A stretch of DNA of 64,000 nt. Origin: Nautilus pompilius (lineage: Eukaryota > Mollusca > Cephalopoda > Nautilida > Nautilidae). Positions 12,701-24,700 of this stretch are shown in pieces; position 1 is the stretch's first letter, and every line of letters begins with the position of its first letter. The position numbers and the translations under genes were made by a program. The stretch covers positions 1 to 64,000 of the forward strand of contig JACATO010002193.1 of the NCBI GenBank assembly GCA_018389105.1, given 5' to 3'. Under the pieces are notes generated by a model that saw only the letters and a program-made list of their open reading frames with translations, was not told the DNA's origin and searched no databases.

Positions 12701-15700
12701 TCTCAACTGCCTCCAAAAATATCAAATTGCAGTAGTAATGACAGCAAATGGCACAGCTATCGATTATAAACAGATTCCAAGCTGTGTGTGAAAAGCAATA
12801 ATATTCGCGTAACTTATTAGTACAAGAGCATGTTCAATTACCTGTCATTACTGAAAGGTGATGGTTGGTTGAGTATTTTATCTCTTCTTTTAACCATACT
12901 TTGCTTAAGCAACGTCAGCTTTAAGTCAAACAGCGATAAGACTAGAAGCCTGGTTTTACTAAAAGAAACAATCAGCCATCTAACCTTTTTATCGCCTGTA
13001 TCAGAGAGATACACATCCAGGGTACCCGATACCACAGTGTACCAGTTGGTGCCATGGTCACCCTGTCGAAACACTGCAAAAAAACAAAAAAAAAATTAGT
13101 ATTATGGTCAATCACACTTTATTACTGCACACAATTTGTTACCATTTTAAAATTTTGCTTTGTTCCAGAACATTTACTATTTACTAACAAATAAAATGGA
13201 TTTCTGGAAGCTGATTAAGAACAGTGTCGGCTAAAGAAGGACTCACAGTGAGAAACATTTCTCTTTTCCTTGTATAAACTAAGGTGATGCTTTAATTCTG
13301 CACTAACTGAAGCGGGCCAAACTGCTTCAACTGTCTGACCTCTGCACTGTTCCACTAAAACTATGAAAAATACTGTACATACGTGTAACACCTTGTTCAA
13401 GATCTTCATAGTAGCCAACAATGCATAACTGGTGCAGCAACAAAGGGTGAAACTTTTCAAAAGCTTTGATATCTTTCAGTCGAGAATATATGATGTCAAG
13501 GTCGTCTCCAGTCCTGTCCACAGGCCTATACAAAGAACCAACCAACCCATCAGTAATGTAGAAAGAGACAAACAAGAATCATTCATATCGACTGTGTGAA
13601 AATTTAACTCTACTACACTTAAAAACATCTGTAGGGAGATAATCGTTAAAATTAATTATAATTACATTCATTTGAATCTCTCTCTCTCTCTCTCTCCCCC
13701 ACTCCTTCCAGCCAGCAAACAGTCAGCGAATAATTAAAGCAAAACTAATCAATGACTGTGTCTAAAGCTTCACTCTTGACTGATTTCAACGGTAAAATTA
13801 TCTTGGATATTTCAAGCGTGGACTTTGCTGATGACAAAAAAGCTGCATCCACGCACAATCTGTTATTTAGGAGATGACCGCTGATGCTAATCTAACAAGA
13901 TCTTTTATGAGGCAGAAATGTGTGTCTGTGAACTACCCAATAATCAGGCATCTCATTTATAATACTAGACACACAAAAATGTACTTTCAATCAGAAACCA
14001 AATTCCTTCATTCCCCCCTCCTACACACACACATCCCTTAAACAAGTGGGGTTTTATTGAATCGTAAAACTCAAAACGAGTAAGTAAACTTACAGCTTTT
14101 ATTTTTAAGACAATCAATTGTGGATTTCAGAAATAGAAGAAAATAGAAGAAAATGCATTAAAAAAAAAATAAAAAATTTGAAAGGTGCCCGTTGTCAGGT
14201 CTACTCTATCATAACACCAGCGCTAACAATGGATTTCAAAGCCGTCTATAACAACAACTCGACAAAACCTTCAGTTCCATTGTTGCTTGCTTTCTGCGCA
14301 CTTCGCTCTAAAATTCTCTTCCATCCACTCCCTCCATCCAACTCTCCCCCCCCCCATGAATGTAGGGGGGGGGTTTGCCAAAGTGAACCAATTACCAAAC
14401 TGAACACCTGCCAAAGTAACACTATATACCAAGCTCGTGTGTAATCACATCGTACTGACGGCTTTCCTATTAAATAAATGCCGCAAAATCTCCAAGTTAA
14501 AAAAAAAAACCCCATTGGATGACACATCAATGATTTATAATGATGCTTCTTTACCAAAATAAAGCCCCTGCAGGTGCTTGTATCCTCATTAAACGAGAAA
14601 AAAAGTTTTTGACACCTGTGGCTAAATTATATATTTTTTTTTTAATTCAATAAACAGATAGATAACATGCAAGTCCGTGCAGTTTCCTAATGAAATATTT
14701 ACATGAGAATATCCGGTGCCTTTAGATATCAGCCATGTACATGATAAAGAGGATTTCTTGAAAGAACTATAAAGCTTGTTGGGGGGGGTATAACTGACAA
14801 GTATCATTCCCTTAAAGCATCACCATCATATATAGAGAGATTCTTGACTTTGTAAGGGAAAAAAAGAAGACAAAGTCCAGTTATTAAAATATAAAATAAA
14901 AGATAAAAAGTCTGTTTTTTTTGTTTTTTTTTTGGTACAACCTCACTAGGTTACATCTTCATAAAGCAAAGTATCAAAAATATGAACCAGAAGCAAATAA
15001 AATAAATCAATTTGAAAGCAATAGTAATATCTCCAGCCATGATAAAAGACATTTGTATCACAGAATTTTAAGTTTAAAATATAATGGAGAACAAGTTACA
15101 CAAAATTATCAAATTCATCATACTCTAGTCTAAATTGATTTATTATTAATCAGAACACAATTAACAAAATATTAATCAAAAGTTTATGCGTGTAAAGAGC
15201 TGTTTGATTAGATTGAAAGATGCCATATGCATTAGTTATTCATAAAAAATTCCCAAATTCTTCTCAAGTTATCTAATATATGCAACAATAAGTTAGAATT
15301 TAAAAACTATATATTACAATAAATACTCTCTATTTTCATATAGCTCTGTTGTATCTGATTGTACAAAATATGATGCTGTTCTTAGATCTAAATGTAAAAA
15401 GGCAGGGAATATTACTGCATAAAACCTTCATCGAATGCATTAAGAGAGAAATTTTAAATATTTACTTAGTTCTCAAAAACCCAAAAGACTAGCGCTTCTA
15501 AGGATCATCCTTCAGCGCCTGTGATGACTCAACAACAACAACAACAACAACAGCAGCAGCAGCAATGTAATCTTAACTTTAATATCCAAATCATATACCT
15601 AAATATAATATTGTATTTCATAATTTACCTGACTGTTATGCTTATCTCTTTTTTTGAAGACCTGGCTAAAGATACAATCTTTATTATTTCTCGATCATCT

Positions 15701-18700
15701 AAGAGATACACCTTATTTTCATTTAAACAAATTGTAGCAGCAGAAAGTAGAAATGATAAGTCAACATGCGCCTTTAGATTTTTAGATTCTGTTAGATTTA
15801 TGGGAGCTATCCACTAATCTAATCCCAGATCAATTTATATACATACACTCAGCAGATAAAACATTTAGAAGAAAAGGTGTATTTCCCCACACTTTCATTG
15901 ATCACTTTAATAAGTGGAGCCATGTGTTTGTAAAAGGAATTTTTTACAATGATCTAAGTAGAAAAAGGTATAATACTTCTTTATAACAGATTCAGATTTT
16001 AAGTATTTCAAAAGTACAATATTTAAAAAAACATTAGGTAAGTATAATGATAGCTACGTCATCTGATTTTAGAAATTCGTGTAAAAATTTTTTGAAAGCC
16101 TAAAATCAGATTTTTGACGGTTTGTCTACACTGAATCTTTGGCTTCAGAAGCTTGTCTAAAGATAATTAAAATAAAATTAGATATCTTAAATTATTGCAA
16201 TATGCTTTCAGTAATAGAATAAGGTATAAGGAGGAATTTGTGTGCTTGCAAATATCTAGAACAAAATGTGAAAAACTCTTGAAGCTTTTAATAAAGACAT
16301 AAATGGTGGAAGAAATAAATCAGATCTCAAACAAGATGTCGTAGATGATAAGGAATCCAAAGTTTTAAATGTAAATTATGATGGCCACCTGAAAGAAATC
16401 ATAAATAATTTCTACAACTGGGCAATGTCAACCTCTACTGACAAATAGGGTAAAAACACAACATGCAAAGCATTACAAAAGATACAGTAATACCAGATAA
16501 TTCATCAGATGGTATAATATATAAGTTGAGATTTAGATGAATTATATCCCTATTGAAAGAAATCATAAATAATTTCTACAACTGGGCAATGTCAACCTCT
16601 ACTGACAAATAGGGTAAAAACACAACATGCAAAGCATTACAAAAGATACAGTAATACCAGATAATTCATCAGATGGTATAATATATAAGTTGAGATTTAG
16701 ATGAATTATATCCCTATTGAAAGAAATCATAAATAATTTCTACAACTGGGCAATGTCAACCTCTACTGACAAATAGGGTAAAAACACAACATGCAAAGCA
16801 TTACAAAAGATACAGTAATACCAGATAATTCATCAGATGGTATAATATATAAGTTGAGATTTAGATGAATTATATCCCTATCATAGAGATTATCCATTGG
16901 ATGTAGAGATGCTTTCACATAAGCAAGGTGTTCACATCCTTTTCAGGGAAAGATGGAAAATAAAGTAAAATCTAAACCAACTACTAAGAAATTGTTAGTA
17001 CTCTATAATAAAACTGTTGTGCATTATTCAGATCATCTTCAAATTTAGCTGTTCTCTAGGTATAACAATATCTGTGTTCTTAGGCCTATTACCTCTAATC
17101 AATCAGCTTGGCTGAAAACATACAATGAGTCAAAAACAGACTGAGAACTAAGTTCAAATGATTTATAAAAGTCTTTTCAAAGTTAATGAATAACCTTGTT
17201 TACAGTGGTAAAAAATATAAGGAAACAGAGAGTATTAGAAGTTTGTACAATCCATTAACAACTTAGAGCAGCACATGGTGATATGAGTACTCATTACTGG
17301 TAAAGGCTTAGTATTCTTTACATATGAAAAAATAAAGTTGATGATTTCAATTAACCACTCGAGACTGCGCATCATTAACAACTCTACATAGGTAATGTGT
17401 GATGATTTCCTCTTTAATGTCATGAAATCAGCACATGAAATATAAACCGCATCTCTGAAAACAATCAGGTATCTACGTTATCACATAAAAACATATTTTA
17501 TGAAGATGTGGAAAAAGATGCAGATCTCTGGCTTTGTGAGCAAAGCATTCATTGAAAATAGAGAAACATAATAGAAAGGTTGAGGGGGAATAAAGATGAG
17601 TATGGAGGATAAGATAATAACTTAATTTTGTGGCCTTGAATCTAATACATCTTGAATTGTATGAAAAAATAAGGAATTATAAAATTTAACCGAAAAGAAA
17701 ACTACAAAATTAATAGATATGTTATTTAATATAGAACAAATACAAAAACTATGAATTTGAGTAAAAAGCATTTTTATTTAGTTAATTTCATTAAAGTTGT
17801 TTATCTCCTCCTTTTCATGGTACAGTGTCTCTACTAGATGATAAAATAACACTTTTACCTTATGCACCTTTCAGTTGTCATTAACCCAGTAACACCTTTT
17901 GTTGGATGTACTGTATTTGACACAAGTCTACACAACATTTAAGTTGACCACCATATTTCTGACTTTAAAAAGTTAAGATTTTCATTGATCAACATTTCAT
18001 ATATATATATATAACGATCCATTTGTATAAAAATTCCAAGTCAGTATTCTCTTGTAGGATGGAAGAATCATCCACGGTATCCAAAGAGACAAGAACAAAC
18101 AATCGGTACCGTGCTTGTTTCTGAGTACAGTCATGCTAACTACCACAAGAAACCGGAAAATTTATCTACAACACAAAATCACTTAGTTTCCTCACAAATT
18201 TCACATTTCTTTTAACATTAACCCAATATTCTTACTAATAAACCTGTTTTACATTTTTATTTTTATATCTGAAACAGTAAATCTCAGTCATTTTTTAAAT
18301 GTATAAATGAATTTAAATTCAGAATCACAAGTGAGCATATATTCACCTGATTCTTATTCTTGGAGTCAACTCTAAACCCAACAAAAGATTTTATTCATGA
18401 TGATTCCATAGATAGTCAACATGATTCATATAGTAATTTCCATTTTTTTTCCATATACCAATGTCCACAAGGTAGACACCCCTGATGAGAGAAGTGTAGT
18501 GCCACAGTTATCCTTTAGAGTGTGTATATGGTAACAGTACAGTACTAGTTCTTTAGGTATAATTGTTTTGCATATTTTTATTAGTAATTGTAAGCGAAAT
18601 TGCCCCCCCCCCCCCCGCCTATGTCTGTCTATCTCTGACTCTCTCTCTCTGGCATATATATGAGTATGCATATTGTGGCTAAGAGTTAAAGTTAGATCAT

Positions 18701-21700
18701 TCTTTAGTAATGTGTGGCCTAATACAAACATCAGACACAACTAGTTTTCTGAATACAACACAGCCCGGGATAGAAGTTCCATTGTGCACCTCTGACCTAG
18801 AAGCATACGTGGATTGATTGCAGGAGAAAGTGTATGTGGCAAAACCAATCTACTTATGCATATGTTGTAAGATCCAGGGTTTTTAAGCTATTCTAGATTG
18901 TGCTTTCGAAAATCTTTACACCAACCTGAATATCAAGTAAATGATATAGGTTTGCCAATACTTCTGAAAATCAAAATACATAACTACAACAAGCTTCTTG
19001 TGATAGCAATGAAAAAAATCATAAATGTGCATAATATATTTGAAGACAATGATCCAAAAGATATTGACTCAGATTTTTAAAAAAATGTCTTCATTTTTCA
19101 ATAAGCTCATGCGAGACAAAAACCAGAATCATTTTATACTGAGTAGACATAATACTTTGTTAATTTCTCAAAACTAATACAAACTCCACAGGCACAGCAT
19201 TAGAAATAATGCTATTGTCCTTTTTCCATTATTTAGGAAAAAACTCTCTCTCTCTCCAAATTTGGGAATTAGTAAAGAAAGAAAAGTTTTGAGGATTTTA
19301 AATATTTTACAAAAAAATGTTTGGGATGACATCTGGCAAAAAAAAATATATATATATATAATATATATATGAATTTGCAAACAGAATTTATTATTCAGCC
19401 TAAATGCTATTGTTTGCATCAAATTTGTGTTAAATATCATTTCATAAAAGAGAGATGAAAAGAATCTGATGTCTTATAAAAGGAATAATAAAGAAAATTC
19501 CTTGATAAAAATGTAGGCAAGCAAGATTTCTATAACAAATCAAATACATTTTTCAGCCAATTATAAATACAAGTGGTTAGCCCAACACCTGTTCTGGATA
19601 CCCCTCAAAGTCTAAGAATGATACCCATCACACCTAAAAAGATTAATGCCAATGAAAATTAAAATTTCTGTTGGATTCACCTGTTTCATCAACAATAACT
19701 TCATTTGCTTCACTTCTGAAAGATGACAGCAGTCCGTCTACAAAAGTAGATGCTACCGCTGCTGCAGATTAGTTGGCTACTAAGGATGATCAGTCTGCAT
19801 CTGCTTTATGACACTCAGAAGATAACAAGTATTCAACATCTACCATAGGAGTAAAGCCTAATACTGATGACTGTAAAATTGATGCCACTCCTGGTTTACG
19901 GGGAATTTTAACTAAAACAAAAGCCAGATGAAGATATTCCTACTGAAGACACTTAAACTTATGTTACAATTTGAAAGTACAGCACTGATATTTGTTACTG
20001 CAAATACACTTCACAATGCAAGCTACATTCAAGTAGAAAGTATATCTGAAACAAATATATTGCTCCTGAGCTAAGACAAAAGAAAAAAAAGAAATTTAAA
20101 GTCCAGCAAAAGTATTAATCTAAACAAAGTTTAGACTACTGAATATGAGATAATATTTTGGTAAAAGGTACGAGAGTCAAATTTTTGCTCTCTGGTCCAA
20201 ATCAGCTTGTCGGAAATTTGTTTACTTTTAGCATCTAAAGAGGCTGGAAACAGTAAACGGTTTTCAGTAAAACAAACCGCTGCTTGTTTAATTAATAATC
20301 AGATAATTTATTCTGTTAAATCTAGACTTTATAAACATTAAAAATACAACCTAAAGACATTCTTACTGTGTTTGTTTTCTTTTCCAGCCAGGTTTCTATC
20401 CAACATTTAATTTAGATTCTTTTTACTCTTCCTGGGAATATAAACAACCTTTTAGGATTCGATGCAGAAGTTTTAAATGCAGAATAAAACAGAAGTGACA
20501 ACAACCAGGAAACATTTCAATAATTGATTTGATTTTAGTAAAGCGATCCTTTGATAACCTCATCTGCTAATGGCAGAAGTTTGCAGAACTCATCCCCTCC
20601 ACCACACCCAGTCACACAGCTAATGGTTTTGCCCAGTTTTACAGATAGATCACACAGAGAAAACAGATTGGGGTTATGCCGAGTTAACAAAAAATAAGGA
20701 TTTTAAGTTAAATGCTTTAGGAATAATGCTAAATGATAGAAAAAAAACAAAAAAAACAGTATTTAAATTATAGCCACCCATATATGAAAGTAATTGTTTT
20801 AATATGTAAAACCTACAACAATGGATGGTGAGAGATTGGCACTCGGGTCAGATGTAATTTTTTTAATAAAAGAAAATAAACTTTTCATACGACCATATGA
20901 TAGATATCGGCCGTTGAAAGTCATGACAGAGGTTTGATAAGAATAATAATCATGAATTTTGATTATTGCAAGACTCCTCTAGCTTTGGAAGAAAGAAGTT
21001 TAGCATAATATATAGATTAATTAAAAATTAAACTCGAATTAACTATCACCTTTAACGCAATGACTAACTAAAATAATTGGTGTTCTTGCTCAAGATTTAG
21101 TTATTGCTTATCGAGATCCTAGCGGTTCATCCACTAACCAAAAGCATTCATTTCCGACAGCCGAATTAAATGTGGCCAAATATGTCGGCCAAGTAATGCA
21201 TTTGCCCAATCAGTCCAACATATTTGGATTTATCACATAAAATAAGATCCGAATTGGTAAATAAATCCCACACCCCAAATCTTTTGTAGTTTTTCTAAAA
21301 ATTAACAGCAAACCATTTTCAGGTAAGAAAACTAATATATATATATATATATATATATATGTGTATCTTACTATCATATATTTTAACATTGTAAGAGATA
21401 AAATATAAATTTTTGTATTATCGTATAAAGACGACCATGTTCAAGGCAGTTAGGTCTAAATGTTTTTCATATTTAAGAGTTAGCAGTTTCTATTAATAAC
21501 ATAGCTATATTAAAAATTCATTCTGTTCATTAATCGTGATCTGAGTAGAGACCTGAAAATAGGATACTTTTCACAGATAAAACTGTCTGAAAACTAAAGT
21601 AACATGTACCTAAAATAAGCATTCTCTTACTTAACAGCTGAAGAAATTAAAGCAACTTTTAATTTTCTACGAATTCTAGAATAAATAAGCACAAGTTATA

Positions 21701-24700
21701 TCAATGATAGAACATTAAAAGCTGCTGATTTAGAAACACCTACAGATAGATGATGGATATGCAGTTAAGCCTGCCTTATTAAGAACTATAAATAGGAGCA
21801 TATAAAGAGCTAGTTCAAGAAAGATGTAAATTAAAAAAATACAGATGTACCAAATTTGCATTTTTTTACAATCTCCAAAAATCATTCCTCAGCCATAATA
21901 CACACATCTCATGGTTCAGATGATTTAATTCATTTAATTTTAATTCCTTCTACAAAAGGTTAGGAATTCAGATTTGAAAACAAAGACATCGTTTCTTAGA
22001 CCATCAAGATTAAATCTACCACTTTCCACATTTACAGTTTAATCCACTTAAACTAAAATTCAATCAAAAGAATTAGATGCAGATATGGTCTAGACCCAGA
22101 GCATACTCTACCAAATGGGGGGGGGAAGGATAATGAATTATGAATAAAATGTAAAACAGAAAACTAGTTTTCATATATTCTCAAGAGAGAAAGAGCAATC
22201 AGATAAAACTTCACATACAACCTGCCCATGAGTGATCAATGTGCAGTTTTTTTAATTGTTGCTATGACAAAAAAAAAAGCAACAATCCAAGTTAAAGTAG
22301 ATTTTTAAAGGTCAAGCCTTCAGATGATGTCCTATATTATAGCGAGATACATACAATTTTACACTCAGACTCTGCTGACTAACCAAAATTCTAAAATCCT
22401 GCTATTCGCAGTCTGTTCTACAAATATCCTAAAAAGCATTCAAGTAGTGAATTTTCGTGTCTGAAATTTAAATCTTGAGGTTTTAATATGCTAATTAGAT
22501 TGCACAAAACCAAAAACATGAGCACAGTTCAGCTATCACGAGCTTATTTTAGATCAGCAAGGGCTGGTGTATTTCAAAATTACTTAATGGCAGATTCAGA
22601 AAACTGAAGTCCAAGCAAAATACTAATAGATGAAAATAGTAGAGGGAGGGCAGAGTTCCAGCTAGCCCTTTTTAGCATGGCGCCACGCCATGCCTCTTTG
22701 TACAATGACATGCCCTAAATTTACAATGCCATGCCCCAAATGGTGCAAAACACAAAGCCCGATTTTCCTTTTTGTACAGGTATACAACCGCCGCATGCAG
22801 AACTTTTTGAGCGTCCCCTGGCGGGAATTTTCCAGCCGCTCTGCGGAGTTGTAACTTGTGCGCGTGCGCATTATACGCCATTTAGTTTACGCTTCGAAAC
22901 ATAGCACGAGTACACAAAAGACCTAACAAAAGAGCGGCAGTCTTAAGAGTATTTTTCTTCAACGTTTTAACATACAATCTAGCCTAATTCAAGGTCGTCA
23001 ATTAAAGCTATTGCATTTCATTATATTATGAGAACTTGTAAATGTATATATACATGCATTGACTTTGTTGCAAATAAATGTGAACTTGTAGGTTTGTATG
23101 ATTGCATAAGTTAGTAATACTTCACTTAACACCTACATCATACTAGTATTAAACTGTTATTTATCAAATTTGTCTTGTCATTAATGCAAATAAATGTGCC
23201 CACAATACCATGCTTCTGCACCGTGACTGCACGCGATGTGCCCTGTTTTATAATATTTACCATGCCCGTTTGAAAACCTAGCTGTAACACTGGAGGGTCG
23301 CAAGAGTGAGTTGGCTGTACTACATATGCTTACACTATTTGTAGGAGCAAAGATACTAAGTCAACATTCTGACAAGGAAGAAATAAAATGTAGTAAACAT
23401 CTCTGTAACTGGAAATGTCTTTAAAGGCAGAGAAGTGTGTGTTACTGATTAAACCTCCTTGGAGAGAGAGAGAGAGGGGGGAGACAGCTTTAATAAATAG
23501 AGATTTCAACATGTGGGGGGCAGACAGCTTTAATAAATAGAGATTTCAACATGTGGGGGGAGACAGCTTTAATAAATAGAGATTTCAACATGTGGGGGGA
23601 GACAGCTTTAATAAATAGAGATTTCAACATGTGGGGGGAGACAGCTTTAATAAATAGAGATTTCAACATGTGGGGGGAGACAGCTTTAATAAATAGAGAT
23701 TTCAACATGTACACTCCCTTGTGGAAAGGTAAGATGCCAGTGTCAACAGTAAAACTGTGCAATGAGCTGTGCCACATCTCATCTGAATGCTCCTCAACAA
23801 TGACAGCCCAACCTGGATAGTTGAGAGCAAATGAAAACCATGCATTGGCTCTGCCTTGTCTTCCACAGTGATGGTTATGAATCATAAATGGCATCTCTTG
23901 CTACTTACGGGCAGTGATCACTGCCGAGTCCTGACTAAAGTCTCTTAGAGAAGGAAAGCAGCACCTCAAGCAATACATGGTAAATGATTCAAGTGCAACC
24001 TCATGGGATTTTCTGTAAAAAAAAAAACAACAACAAAAAAGCTTATGCACAGAGTAGGGAGGGAGAGACCGACAGATAATAAACCTGCTTAGAAAAGCCT
24101 AAATTGAGAGCAACAGAATTGGAGAGAGCACAAGAGAAGCTAAGTGCAAGGAGGAGTTACATCAGGGCCAGTAAATCACACAAACTAAGAAAAAAGACAT
24201 TTAATATAGCTACTGAATGAAGCAGAAAAGAGACAGACAAAAGGTGTGGGGTGAATTCTGAGGACCCTTTTAGCAGATACTGGAGACTAAAGAAGGTGAT
24301 CGACAAAATGGCAAATAACAACCAGGTTTTCCCACAGGAGATAGGACCAAGTGGCAAGGTGACAACAGAGGCAGAGAAGAGAGATGCATTCCTAAAAATG
24401 ACACCCAAACCAGTTACGAGATGATGCTGTGGCAGCAAAGGCTGTGCGAATGAAAGTAGACAGGTAAATCAAGAAAGTGCCGAGACAGTGAACAATGAAC
24501 CACCAAACCAGATTATCCACAACAACGAGACAGACACTACATCTGACCCAAACTGTGAACACTCCTCACATGTAAAGGTAATGAGTGAGGTACGGAAAGA
24601 ATCCTTGTAGCCCATATGGAGACACCTTTAAGATCAAGTGGGATAATACAAGACAGAAATTCCTGTAACATTGTCATAATACTATTAAAATCTTCAAAAA

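Larger units (their letters stand above)
9332..12984 (-). other. EPAC2-like gene, intron 3 (about 3.65 kb)
   Basis: Noncoding intron. It contains a GT/CT compound microsatellite (about 10124-10153) and a Tc1-like transposase relic (about 10495-11420). Nothing else is recognisable. Confidence 0.75.
17430..22640. other. AT-rich stretch next to the polymerase relic; no gene assigned
   Basis: Contains a C14 tract (18603-18616) and AT microsatellites. A stretch at about 19670-19930 translates as Ser/Thr/Asp-rich fragments, and one at about 20160-20340 as other protein-like fragments with several stops. These could be remaining genes of the same Polinton-type element, but I cannot match them to named proteins. 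Confidence 0.4.

Noticed and set aside
15521-15590. A glutamine-rich open frame
   Set aside because: The glutamine run is simply the CAA/CAG repeat read in one frame; only the following part resembles protein, and that belongs to the polymerase relic.
22662-22881. Two overlapping 69-codon minus-strand frames
   Set aside because: They overlap in different frames inside the candidate MITE and have no domain; the open length follows from its higher GC content.
23482-23710. Possible CRISPR-like array
   Set aside because: The units are contiguous with no unique spacers, so it is a plain tandem repeat in a eukaryotic genome.
23490-23894. A 134-codon minus-strand frame with repeated [13 protein letters not shown] peptides
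   Set aside because: It is the reverse reading of the 39-bp array and not a repeat protein gene.
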